From the NCBI RefSeq assembly GCF_050436995.1, contig NC_134747.1, positions 7,261,501 through 7,325,500 on the forward strand: a stretch of DNA of 64,000 nucleotides. Direction: 5' to 3'. Under the pieces are notes generated by a model. It made no database searches, had not been told where the DNA came from, and was given only the letters and a program-made list of their open reading frames with translations. Every line of letters starts with the position of its first letter. Position 1 is the stretch's first letter. Positions 37,127-51,400 of this stretch are shown one piece after another. The position numbers were made by a program, and so were the translations under genes. Origin of the DNA: Anticarsia gemmatalis. Its lineage: Eukaryota > Arthropoda > Insecta > Lepidoptera > Erebidae.

Positions 37127-39269
37127 AGACTTGTTGACATAAGATTATTATGACTCTTACCAATTTTCCGAATATGAATTGAATATTTTTTATTTAATAG
37201 GAAAGTAACAGAAGAAGATACAGAATTGTCATTATTATTTTGTCATTGTATAAAAAAAGCAACATAAAATGACCTCCCATTAATCGGTCCCAGAAAATAT
37301 AGGTTAGTACATAGGTAATAAGGTTTTTAAAAAAGTGTGAATGATTATTGTTAGGTATCTATGTTTCAGTACATTTATATAACATGTCTGTTTATCTACG
37401 TATCAAATACGATTTGACTAGTAAAATAAGAAATCTATTAATTTATTTTGTCTTTACCCACCACTGTACCTACACTCAACTCACAATTTGTCATAGTGTT
37501 GATTTTAGATACACCTTTTAGTATTCGAAGAGTTACAGGGTTAGGTATTTACGTTTTGATTTGATTTGCACTATTTTTTTTATAAAACTATGAGAAAAAT
37601 CCTAAAAGCAAATACTATTACATAGGTATAAGTAAGATTGCCTACCGCGACAAATTTAAGAAAATTGTTACTTATTTAATTTTTAATATGGTTTTATAAA
37701 AAACGATCAAATATTAAATCTAAGACAAGAATAATTGGCCTAGCAATTTATAATAACGCCTATGTTCAGGTATTTTATTGAGATATGTCTTATAGATAAC
37801 ATTTTATTAATTGAGAAACATAAAAAAGTAGTAAACACAGTAAACATACATAAGGAAGGACATATAGCACAACGGTAAGTCTTTCCTCGATCAATAATAA
37901 ACACATCTTAAGATACACAAGTGCGTAATATTAATTGTTTAGACTTATTTAACATTGTAGCAAACGTACACTAATATATTTGTGAAACCCGTCAGTCTTA
38001 AGATCCGTCTATTATTACCAGTGTATTGACAAGTATAACTATTTACATTATCAACTAATATTGCGTTAGGAGGTACAAATATTGTGATGAGCATCGCGCG
38101 CACCAACACAGTTTTGATTCGTAACATTACCATCACAACCAGACCGGTGAAAATTATTTGTTATCTTTCACTCTTTAGTATGTGTATTACTGCGGCGACG
38201 CTCACACTATAATTAGGGTCACTTCTAATATCACTAACACTACAATTAACTATGATTGGTCGTTGATAAGGTAAAGCTATTTATTATCTATTTATTCAGT
38301 GCGTTTTTATCTTCTTTCGAAATCCTTATTACATCTCTGTAAGCTGAAAACACTGATCATATTAATAATTGTTTTATATTAATTAAAATGGTTCCTAAGA
38401 TACTATTATGATGAATAATAATATCTATAGAATATAATATTTCAATAAAAACACACTGTATAACGTAATAAATGTTATGATAAGTAATTAGCTAAAATTA
38501 CTGTCTTCTCAAAGATATTAACCACACTACCTTTTTGAATTTTAAAACTTTAATCTAAGTATGTCTTAATCCTATATATAATTATCATGGTAGGTATCTA
38601 TTATATAACAATAAATATCTAAGTATATAGATTAGACAATGGTGTACTTAATCAGAACATTTAAATTTAAAAAGCGGGTTGACGTACAAAATAATACAAT
38701 ATTATTAAACTATTTTTGTTATATGCGGATTAGTTTATATGCATAGAAAATCAATTATCTAAATTATTCGGACAAAAATCCTAGGTCATTAAAGTAATTA
38801 AGTAATATTTGCCTACGTAAATATAATAGTAACTAGACTAATTTATTATTAAAGCTTGTTAGCACAAATATATGCTGTTTAGACAATCAAATTGAGACAA
38901 TCTCGATAGATAGCTGAGGTTATTTTAAGATGTTTCCTAAGATACCTAGAATAGTCACTTAACTAGATATTTGCACATCGAACCCGGTGTCAACCATAAT
39001 AAGAACTAATGCAATTGAAAGTTATTTCTCAAAAATTATAAAATCAAATCCTCGGTAGTAACCGTCTGTCGTAAAAAGGGGCCTAACGGATATAAATATA
39101 GTCAATATCAACAATTTTCGATAAAATCTTTTGTTTAATTTAGAACAAAACTTACTCATATTCATCTAATAGACTAACAAGTTTTCAATAAAATTTAAGT
39201 CAACAACAATTAGGTTCACCCAAGGCTTCTCTGTGAAAGACTTAGACTAATTTATAATCTCTATAATAT

Positions 39270-39275
39270 TTTATT
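39270..39275 (-). terminator. Poly(A) signal for the dipeptidase gene
   Basis: AATAAA on the minus strand 162 nt beyond the stop codon. Confidence 0.5.
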
Positions 39276-39436
39276 TAATCAGTTTAAAGGGTTACCTTTG
39301 GCACGCTATATAACTGATCAAAAATCTCAAACTACGGGGTGCGATGTTCAAATTCAATTGGTATCAATTCAGTCGACGATATCTGTAACTGCAGGAAATA
39401 TATCTATCGCTATCAATATGCTATTGACCAGTGGAT

Positions 39437-42400
39437 TTAAAGGTCTTGACTAGAACAGTTGTGCGTATCAAATATTTTAGGTGGTACATCCTCGTAGGGT
39501 GCGACGTGAGCGGAAGCGAGTTCGCGGGCGACTCGCTCGGCTGCACCCATCACGCGCAGCAGGTTCAACCCAGCTAATTTACGGAGCTCTTCTATACTCC
39601 ACCCTTCCTCCATTAACTCGGCAAACAGCAGGGGATACGACGAAACATCCTCCAATCCTTGAGGTGTGCTGTCAATAACATATTACAATGTTATATTTAT
39701 TAGCGTTTTATCAAGAACATATAATGCTCGGCAGCGATACTAAGATAGGTAATTCTGTGTTGTTTGCTAGTACCTATTATTGTTCATATTGATAACTTTA
39801 TTAGTTAAAACTAAGTATAATTAATATACAATTAACATATATTTTTGTCGACCTTATACAATCTCAATACCATCGTTAATACTCTATACATAGTGTATCC
39901 AGTTAAAAAACAGAATTTATATATTTATCACACAGCTAATAATCTATCAATACTGAGGGTATAGCTATCTATCCAAAGATCACTACATGTCTCAATATAT
40001 GTACTCACTAATTAATGCCGTCGTAGCCTGCGCCAAGGCCTACACTGTCCACACCGGCTACATCCCTTATATGATTAATGTGTGCTGTAAAACATACCGT
40101 GTCAGTTAATTAATGGCCGTGCAATATAAAAAAGTCAACACCCTAACATCTTTAGAGTTATTCTTTTCTTAAAAAGAAAGAGGACAAAAGTAAGTTTGGA
40201 TAAAATGAGTTCACAAAGTAGGTTTGTTTTGTTTCTGCGCCTCTGAGTAAGTAATTGGGAGAAAGGTTGAAAGTGTTACAACAGGAAAACAGTTAAGTAA
40301 CTAATTTATTTAATTTGGTTTCACACCGTTTGAGTTCCTTAGAGGAATTTCGCGACTGAATGGTATCTGGAAGGTTCGCGGCTATTTAAATTTGGTACAT
40401 ACCGATGGCATCCTGAACAGTGGCAGTGTCTTTGCACGTGAGGAATGAGGTATAGAAATTGACCATGATAAGTCCTTTGTTTGCGGCCAGTAAGCGCAGC
40501 ACCGTGTCGGGCACATTGCGTGTCACGTTGCACAGGGCTCGAGCCGAAGAGTGGGAGAAGAGAACAGGTGCTCGCGACACGGCTAGAGCGTCACGCATCG
40601 TACGCTCCGATACGTGGGACAAGTCCACCAGCATACCCAGCCTATTCATCTCTTTCACCACAATCTGTTAGTCAAAAATTGTAAAGTATTGGCTAGGTTA
40701 CATTCACATTACACTCAAAAGTCTACAAATGTATTTATTGCCTTTTAAAATGTATGGCGAATGTTTACAGAACATAGAACCCGAACATAGTTGCGAAACA
40801 AAAAGATTGTACATTTTAAGTTTAGTTGCAACTTGTAGAGTGGAAAGTAAACATTTTAAGTTTAGTTGAGAAGAACAATTAGAAATTATAACTAGATGAC
40901 ATCGTCTGCCTTTTCCTAATAAAGTTATACAAAAAGCCACAGACAATTTGAATATTCATTGCTCGCCATTTTTTTGTCTCATTACAAGCAATTAAAATAA
41001 ACGGTAAATAGAGTTCCGGCTAGGTCTGGCTGTTTGCATATTTATCATTAAGTGTGTAGTCTATTGTTCCTACCGCTTTTGAAGTTCATACGAGTTTGCG
41101 TTGCTTTAAATTAATTGCTAACTTCTTGGAACCTTTGTGGTTTATGAATTCAGAACGTTAGACGGCAAATTTCACAAACGACAAATTGTCGTAATTAGTT
41201 TCATAGTAGCTGTCACACTTTTGTCTAACGTATCTTTGTTTTACGTCCGTCTTACACATGTGTACGAACCCTTATATATACAGGCGGATTCACAATGAAA
41301 ATAAATTATTATAATAACATAGGTAGATGCAAGTTTATCTAAGTAATTAGTAAACTTTCCACGAACAAAACGTAATTATAAGTAAATAAGATCCGTTCAT
41401 TATCGTCCACTTTTCGTGGACTCTAGATAATGAATAATTTGATGCGACATTATAATAATATCTACTGGAGAGAATCGTTCGTACAAAGTGGCAGTTCCCA
41501 TGATTATGCAATATACGCTTACATACATGCATTATGAGCAGTTGCCTTTGTACCTTAGTGAGATATTATGATTAAATTAGAATAATTGCATATGATTCGC
41601 TTTGATTTGTTCCTGCTATGACAGCGGGTAATTTAGACAGTTTGAAGAGAGAAGCTCTAAGTACGTAAGGGGTATTAATAGTGAGTGCGGGTTTAACGTG
41701 CGACACAGGCAACGTTGCACGCAGTCTGCAGTTTAAACAAAAGAAAATATTTCGAAAAGTATCGTTGCAGGTAAACAAAGAACTGCTTTTGCGAGCAGCC
41801 CGAGTTCATACAAAGAGAAATATTGCGGTGCGCCAGGATGTTTATGATTATGGCACACTCACTCTACTCGACGTCTTAATCTTAACGGTTGCCTTCTGAC
41901 TACTTAGCTTCATATTTTAATATTCCTTGTTATTTATGCAGCAAAAACGCTCCACGAGCGTGTATGTCACACAGTTAATATGCAAATAAGTTCAACATAA
42001 GTACTTACTCAACAAAAATATTCTAAATTTATGTCTGCTTATTACAAATTCTTAATAACGGCTACCAGACAATGTAAGACAGTAAATTCACTCTTAACGA
42101 GCTACCATTGTATAGTCTGCGAAGAAGATTATAACTTCATCTAATCTTAAGAGATTTAAGAAAAATTAAGGGAAGATAACTCTGTCTTAGCCTGGAGGAA
42201 TAAACTTTTAATGTTTTATTTTATTTCCAATCTGCTTTTTAATTATGTTTATTGACTTTTGGGCGGCAAATTTGACGATGATGGTGTTAAGAGTTTTTGT
42301 AATTTTGAATGTTAGTTACCATAAAATGTAAATAAGAAACAATAATTGATTTCACGTAACGCAGCTCATTCGTACAACGTTCGTATATTAAGCAAGCTCG

Positions 42401-45400
42401 TTAGTCGAAGGTAGAACTGAAACATTGATAGCAACTAAGTCTTACCTTTCCAAAGGGCGTGAGTCCACCTCGAGGCGAAGGTTCTGGTTTGTCTGCCGAG
42501 GCACACTCCGCCCACGGAGTATCGCAGGTGGAAGTGAGTGTGAGGTACCGCACTCCTACCTGGTACAAAGTCCTCAGGACACCAAGAGAGCCACCGATAG
42601 CGTGTCCACCCTCAACGCCCACTAACGAACACAACCTGTGGTTGGCGTGCGCTGACACTATATCTATGAAAATAAAAAGCCAATAAAATACGAATTACTC
42701 AGTGTAGTTTAGAGGAGATAAGAGTGATATCTTAACTGTACAATCAACTTCGTATTGACTCGGGTTCTAATAGTTCCTTGTGTGTTTTAAAAATGTCTGA
42801 AACGTATCAGAAATGAAACAAATTTTAAATTGACGAACACACCTTGTTCAAAAGTTAATTAAAATAAAATATAACATAACAGCAACATTGTTAGGTTCAT
42901 ATATTATGAAATAATACAACAACAAGAATCTTTTAAAGATTAAAGGAAATCTATTCAGGTATAAATTGTAATATTATGGAAATTGTTACATCATAAGTTT
43001 TAAGTAGTAAATTTCCATGAAGCGAATCGCCTAACTGCTTGAGGCGAGCAAAAGTTTGCGAGTTCAAATCTTACGCCTTTGAAGCTACCCTGGGTAGTAG
43101 TTTATCCTATCTAGAACCTACAAAACTTAAGCTAAGCAACGTATTTGTAGGGCGGTTGATATGACTGGTATTAACAGTCCTCGAAGCAGACAAATTATCA
43201 CCACAATTTTCGGTTAAGCCAGATTTCTGTGAGAGTAAATATAGGTTGTATAACCTGAATGTTAAATTGTAATGTAAAGAATGAACGACCAATCTAAGAA
43301 TTCTTCAATATTACAATGTCATTTACACAATAAAAATAGTCAAAGCCATTTTAGCCGCCATTAAATGTACCGGTCTACTTCGAAAGATTACGAAGCTTCC
43401 TAATGACCGCATAGATTAGATCGGATTTAAATAAGCATTTAGAATATACTTTGTGTAGTTTCTGCATAGCGTGATGGAATAACTTTGTATTTTAACGTTT
43501 AAGAAAATATGCTTTTTTAAAAGCTTTGTTTTATATTATCTACTGACCATAAATCAATATTTTATTTTATCTTATGACTTGGCAAGACTAGCTGCAGCTG
43601 TAACTGTACAAACTGTGTCGATATCTAATTCAAGCTAAGTATTTGAAAATACTAACCTTACATAGATTTTTATTTATTTAAAATCTTTATTTAATTTATA
43701 GAGGACTTGGTACACAAGTGAAGCGACCATGTCGTCCTCGTAATGCTACAATTCAATAAGTAACCTTACATAGATACATCGAAGGTTTTAATCTTCTCTG
43801 AACATCTTTGACATTTTACAAGATAGGTAAGTTCAGAAAGTAACGATTCTAGTTATCTGTGTGTAATATACTACTATACCAGTATAACATTTAGCAAAAT
43901 GTTAAATGTAATAGTAATACTGTCGCTTGCTGGCGAATAATAGATTCGTTCATAAATCACAGGTTTAAATAATGAAGTTATGGGGAAGACTAAATGACGG
44001 CTGTGGGAGGACAAGGGTTCATTTCTGTGTGACATTTTTTATGGAAACTCCCATACACATCAATCTTCTAAGCCTCTGAACGTTAGATACATATCAAAAT
44101 ATCTCAGTCACAAAATTCTCTTTGTGTTTTACCAAAATAATATGTTGTCTATCAGTAACGTCAATCAATTCATCTTTTGTGTTGTATTATTGAATTCTCT
44201 TTTATCCGACATCCGTTTATTATATTTCTTTTATCTTCTTTGTTTTATCTTTCAAGGTATCATCAAAACTTCGTGGCGTAACTGGACACTAGTTTATTCG
44301 ATTAGGTCACATAAAGACCTAGTTTTAAGAACTTTTCGACTAACGTATAGCGAAACCTATGATTTGAGAAAACATTTTAACAGACCACACAAATTACTAA
44401 CAAAGGAGTCATTTAACATATTACTAATATGGCTAATCCTCAAGCTTGACAAATGACAGGGTCAACCCAAAGTTTACCGTGATACAACAATTTGTTATTT
44501 GCCTTTGAAAGGTTGTCAAGGTAATTTCGCATACATTAATATAAAAGTATATTAATATGAAATAACGTGGTTAAAATATATTGTAACATTCATAATAGCT
44601 AATTGACCGCAGTATGTAATGTAGCGGTTGCATTATTATTGTATAAGACAATAACGATATGTAAATGTGTGGCGTGCTATGATAGCTGTTGGTACATTTT
44701 AGTACGCCCAAAAAGGAAACAGTAATAATTTCACAAGTTAAACCCCGCCCAGAAGTGGTTTACTACACGTGTACTTAATTCAAAAACAAGCGTTCACCTT
44801 ATTCAGGAGGGTTATCAGGGTTTAATACACGGTAAATATAATAAGGTGGAGAAGTACTTTCATCCTTTTATAAAGAATATCGCCGCGCCAGGGTATTGTT
44901 TATAGAAAAAAGAAAGGAAAAAGCGAATACCTATAGTTAAACTGAAATCACGTTTTGTTTGCAAACAATACGCAAAGTAAGTCTAAAAGCCGTTTATTTT
45001 AATCGACTTCATTTGAATTACAAAAACAATGAGGCTAAAGGAAATGCACGAATTAATTTTAAGAGTTAAATTTTTTTCAGAGACTACAAAGTGAAAACAA
45101 TGAGCTTTTCATGCAAATACATCGAACGTTTTTACAATAGTCTTTTAACTGATTTCTTATTTAATGTGAAGCGGCTTGATTACAAAGAAAGAAATACAAA
45201 GGTGGATTGTGAATTTTCCTCAAGTAAGTAATAGGTAGGTATGATGTAGGGGAGAGCGAGAGAGCGTGAGTGGATTACGTTACCTTCGGCGGAGGTGCAG
45301 AGAGTGAGCTGCGGGTGATACTTGTCCGTGAGTCTTTGTATCAAATCAATTTGTTCGAACGTAAGCTGCACCGCGTCCCGGTGCTGCGCGTCGCAAGGCA

Positions 45401-48400
45401 CGTACGCCGCCCAGAACTGCCGACAGAGCATCACTTTGACATATTACTGATTAAATATCACGCACGACTTGGCCACTGCGCTCGCGGAATATCAAATCCC
45501 GCAGATATGGAGAACCGACAAAGACTTCATAATGGAATCAGTGATGGAAAACGTGAGCCAACGGATGGCCGACTCGTTTGGCGAGTGTATGACTCATACA
45601 ATCGTATCGTATATATGTTGTACAAACATATCGCATCAATCTCGTGGAAATGTGCGATCGAGTTGAAACAATTAACTCACTATCATTTCTGTTTCAGTTC
45701 ATCGTACCGTATCTGCGATTATATCGTTGGTGTATAATGAGAGTATGTATCTTTTGTTTAAGCAACAATAACGCTAACAGAATTGTTCATCAAATGAATG
45801 TAGCTATATTATTACTAACGTCTCTTGCTACGTGGTGAAACTTCTATGGCTCGTTAAGATTAAATTACATAAATTTACTTTTAAACTTTAAGTTATGTAT
45901 TTAAACATCAACCATATAAAGGTAACACAAACATAAGTCAAATATAAAATTTTCGAAAACAACTAAGTAACATGAGTTCAATAAGAAAAACATAAATAAC
46001 GTAATAAAAATGTTGTTAATCCGGCTAGTACAAGTTTCAAAGTTAGTAGAAACATTTCATCGTGGTCGAGGTTTAGAACAATCAATCTGGTTCAGTAGTG
46101 CGCTCCACATCGCACCACTCATGTGGTATGACTCGCAGCTTCGTGTTTTTTACTCGGAGATTAGAGCTGAACTTTTTTACGTTTGGATACACAACTTTAT
46201 GCATTTCATTTCGGTTTCACGTGACAGGCTTGAATAAACCTGTGTGCAACATACACACATCTCCCGTGTTCCTGTATGCAGCATACAACCTGTATGTCGA
46301 GCTCGCATTATTAAAATTTGCATCTACACGAAGGCTGTTCGTCCTCGCTCATATTTATTAATATTTGCGCAAGTAATATACTTAATATATGTAATTAATG
46401 TAATATGTTTTAATTATCAAATATTTGAGTGAGAAATATTATTTCGAAAATATATTTTACGTCGCGACTCGAGGTGTAATATCATCCAGGGATTATGGAG
46501 TGACCTACTTTATTAAATGGACGATTAATGAAATTGTGTGGTTAGAGGAATTCAACTCACCTGCGCTGCCACCCTGCCTTGTTTGAGCCGCGGCAGGTCC
46601 GTGTGGCTCCACGAGCTAGTCGCCCACGGGGAGATTGTCCGGAGGTCCTCGTCGAAACTATCCGAACAATTAACAACTATAAATTTAATAACATTTGTTC
46701 AAATAGTTGCGTTTATCTTGTTATTATAATTGTTCATTGCCTATCATTTATGACAGTAGCTTCCTGTTCGTTTATATCACTCAGGTAAGGGATTTGGATT
46801 GGATTCTAAACTGTAGGTATGTGTCTAAGTAGTTAATCTCTTTCTGAGTTAATTGGAAAAACAAAATACATAGGCTATCTAATCAGTGGAATCATTTCCA
46901 TTAACGTTTATTCGAATTAGAACGGTTTACTAAAAAAAACTGCCACACAATTCTTGTTAGCAAAATGTGCCAGCATTTGCCAGAAATACACACTACACAG
47001 ATATAATGGAATCACAGTAATAACACTTATGTAAAGCTTAGATTGTTAAATAAAAGTCAGATAAGCAGGTACAATGTAGAGCTAGAAAAATACACGGTAA
47101 CATTACAAGTAGTGGTAGTGGAATCGAATCTCACACCACACACGTGCTCACGTCGCGCGACGCCGGAGAGCTGGCACTGAGCCAACGCGTCCGTCAACAT
47201 TAACCTCAAGTAGGAAAATTATAATACTTTATGTTATATAACTATCAAGTTAGATTTCTTTTCTTGTTTCATATCATCGCTTTATATGGATACAATAGTC
47301 ATACAAAGATGCATGTACATGCCAATTCATAAGGAAGGTGGGGTAAATCGTTATGATAAAAAAATGGTCCTCATATTCGTATATATAACAATTGCATAGA
47401 GCCTTTAATACGGTAGTTGACTACCAGTCAAATCAGCTACTCTTTATGAAATGTCATAAACACATTTTTATATAGAAATACAACATAGTGACGTCACAGT
47501 GTCATATTTTTGTTAGTATCAAATCAAAATTGCAGGACGACAAATATTATAGGTATACCTATCGCGCTACATACTGAAACACAATTATTTTTTCCTTGCC
47601 CATTGCTTTCGGACGTCCAGCTTTATATTTTAAAAGCGTATGTAGAGTACAATGTATTGATTTTGAAACATTTCATATCGTATTTTATCGACTGCTGTAC
47701 CCATATTTGTTTATTTAATGGTACGTAATAGGTATCTCCGATACATCTTTCATGACAAAAGGACTTTAAAGGGATGTTGAAAATTATTTATGGAAGTTAA
47801 ACGTTTGTAATGTATTGTGTTTCAAACCTATAGATTATTTTCCATTGTTCACAATGATTATTTCGAACCAAATTAAATATGCTTATTACGAGACTAACCC
47901 ATGATAATCGATGCTTGATGTTATAACAGCGAAGTGTCCAATATACTGACTTAGCCACACAAGCAATCGATAATACATTTTTCAATAGTTAATATTAGTT
48001 AACGATATCCTGTTTTTGATGATTACCCCACTACTTAAACGTGTCCTAAAACTGCACCAGTTTTTATAGTATTACTGATAAGACAAGCAAATATCACAAC
48101 ACTTACTTAAAATCCTTAATTCTATTATGTAGAAACTTCCTTATGTTCCATGGTAGGTCGTTGTGTCCGTCCACGAGCGGGGTGTCGTGCAGCAGTCGCT
48201 CGGCGAGGCGCAGTCGCTCGTGGAGAGGGGCTCCGGGGGGCGCGCGCAGTGCGAGCGGCCCCGCCACGCACGCCGTGCCCGCCACTAGCACCAGGATGGC
48301 CACGCAGCACCATCGCCGGTGCCACACTGACAAACCTACGTCATCTTACTTGATAATATTCATAAACTATACCAACTAAGGTACATTCGATTTCAAGGGC

Positions 48401-51400
48401 CATCTTGCTACTGAGTCACGGAATCATCACTACATATTATAAAACAAAGCCTCTTTCCGCTGTCTCGTCCGCTGTCCCTATAGCATGCTTCGATATTTAA
48501 ACTACGCAACAGAGTTTTAAGCGGGTTTTTTTTAATACATAGAGTAATTCAAGAGGAAGCGTTACGTGTAAAAATTTTAAAGGTTTTATGTAAAATAACT
48601 CTTAACCGGGAAAGTCGGGGCTAGCCGCTAAATCACTAAAAAACTTTTTAAGAACGATTGTACCGTATGATACATATACAGCGCTAAAAGGTTTTCTTTC
48701 TAATGTAATTGTAATAAATCAATAAGGTTAAATACAAACGTTTGATACATAATAACGTACAAAATGTATTTTATACCTACCTACTATTCGATGTTGTTAA
48801 AATTGGAAAATGTCACAAATGGAAAAATACTTCCAATTGTACCGTTATTATGTTATTATGAACTGAACTGAAGTAAAATATTCACGCTTTGTGCAATAAA
48901 ATTGTGCAGCAGAAATAATTAAACGCGTGGCAACATTTTCCAAAGCTGAAAAGCATAATAAGGACCTGGTTGTCCCAGTTGAATTAGTTTGAACTCGATT
49001 TGAATATTGCTATTTATTAATATTATACCGTATTACCGTTTAATAGCTTTTATGACACAGCATAGTGCGTACAATATGTACCTTAATTATTTTAGTGTTT
49101 GAAATATTTATTATAAAATTATCAGCTAACTTCTCTTGTACTACACTTAAATACTAAATTACTAAAAAGTTTTTCCGTTAAAAGAATTGCCGTGCCATTT
49201 ATCAAGTGCCCTATAAGATGGTTCTTTTAAAAATAGGCCCTCTATTAATATTGCTCATGATGATCAATTACTTGCAACCCGTGTCATGATTACACCCCCA
49301 TATTTATTATGGAACAACGCTTTTGAACCTGTTATGATGGAATAGAATTAAACCTGCCAAATTCTGCAACATTTCTAAGCAGGTGAATGCTTTTGACTAG
49401 AGCTTACTTTGTAAAAAATAAAGCAATAAAAATCAATTTGGGTCATAGCAACCGCTCGCTAGGAAGCATCCGATAATGTTCCTGTCAGACGCAAACTTAC
49501 TCGATCACGGCGGCGGATGCACCGGCTTACTTGTTTAGAAAGAATATTGCGAACACGTCCTTTGTGCTATGAAAAATATACAACATGTCTCTTACATTGT
49601 GTTTTATAAAAGAATATGAAAACTAAATGAACGGTAACGTAAATTAACGTTCTCCCGATAACGTCATATAAACATATTTGTTCCTCACATACAATTTTAT
49701 TTATTGCGGCACCTACAGATGAAATTCACATATCTACTCTATGTTTTATAACGCAATATTGTTTTCGATTTATCATTTTGCTTGTTGGCGCATAGAAGGA
49801 ATGGAATAAAAGGAAATTCTCTGTGGTGAAACAAAGGTGGATATAAATAAACGCTACAGGCAACCTAGCTTCTGATAAGAATTTAGGCGGTAGCAAGATA
49901 ACATATCCTTTGAAGCTAAGAAGGAATTAATGAGATACGTATAAAGATAGATTAAAGTATATTGTGATGAATTTACTTACGTGAGGAATTTCCAGTGGTG
50001 GTGGAGCTGTGACTGGTGGTGGAGGTGGTGCCGGTGGGCAGCCACTGCGGTGACTTGCACGCGTTGCACGCCGCCACGCGCCCGCCCTGGCTGCGCTCCG
50101 TCACATCTGGGGCTGGTGTAGAACGCTTTTTGCCCTGACATTTGTTTTTGTTAGAATAAGTACTTCTAGAACCACATAAAAGATCGCCCTAACATATTGC
50201 AAGCTGATTAAAACAAAATAATACATTGCTTTCTATTTGACGTAATATAATACCGATCTTAGCACATAATAAAATGTTGCTCGTTTATTATCAACTTGTC
50301 TTCAGGTAGGAAACTACTGTAAGCGTCTTTGTGCTCACGTCAAACATATCATCTTAGAGGTTGTGCGCGCACGCTTCAATTTGTTTTAATTTAGATATTC
50401 TTTATGCAGAATCTTATTGAAATCTACTCTTATAATGTAAGGGTTCTAAAATGATTTATTTGAATAAAAAATTGCGGTCATGATCTTTTTCATAACGCAT
50501 CAAATAAACAAAAATGAAACAAAAAAATTAGAACCCGTAATGTGAATATTATGCGGGCCGATTAATGTATGTTTGTTACTTACATGTGTGTCATAGAATA
50601 TAGATGGTAACCGCGTGTCGTGTGATGTGTCACAGGTGCAGTGTGCGTGCGCGGTGCGCGGTCCGCCCATACCCATCACGTCGGCGTCTATAAACGTTTG
50701 TGCGTCGTCATCCACTAAATCACTACGAGTACTTCTCGACTCCATTGTGCTCTCGTCCCGTGCCCATGTCTCCGATAATCTGTCTCTAAATCGTTCACTG
50801 GGAAAATCGTTATATGACATTTGTCTTTTAATGCTCTTACACCGACTGCGATTGTCTAGAGTAGAAAACTTTGTTCTATCTAACGCCGGAGAGTTTCTCG
50901 TAACGAGTATGTCATTATTATCGAAACTTCGCATCTTCACCATTTTTTGTGAGTTTCTTCGGTGTATATCTGCACTTACATTGTAGTCTCTCAACTTATC
51001 GAAACATTGGTCCACGTTTCCAGAAAAATTGGCATATGTTGAAGCAGTACTTTTTAAGTCCTCTTTTGCTTGAAACCCCGAAGACGTAAAAATACAGCTT
51101 TGGCTATTTACTCGTCTTTGCGACTTGTCTGCCAGTGACAACATCGACGCTTTCTTGAGAGAGCTCATCGAGCCTGATGTTATCTCGGCCAGTTGGACAG
51201 CGTTTTGATGTTTTTTTGATATTGCTTCCCCACCCATCTTTTTTAAATTAGATAACTTCCTTTTTATCTTTTGCACAAGCGTATTTCTGGGATCGTATGA
51301 TATTAGCTGTTTTGAAATATAATTTGAAACACCAATAGTCTTGCTTTTGTTAAATTTTCTGTCCAAACTTCGGTGAGATCCCACCGAGAGATGACTCCGA

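Larger units (their letters stand above)
34359..39269. other. Spacer between TAF5 and the dipeptidase gene
   Basis: About 5 kb without a supported coding gene. The first 150 bp should hold the TAF5 promoter and 5' UTR. A dispersed repeat (34725-35215) and a MITE copy (37059-37126) are recognised. Short open frames have no conserved motifs. Confidence 0.6.

Noticed and set aside
43015..43085. Possible tRNA or SINE (GAGTTCAAATC near 43060)
   Set aside because: B-box-like text only, with no A box or stem pairing that I could confirm.
45270..45737. 155-codon plus-strand frame
   Set aside because: It overlaps the dipeptidase exon 45284-45416 on the opposite strand. Its first third is the antisense of real coding sequence and the rest is intronic without motifs.
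48327..48333. Separate dipeptidase start just before WHRRWCC
   Set aside because: The apparent start is TTG and overlaps the acceptor TTTGTCAG, so it would be intronic. No ATG precedes the helix within the exon.
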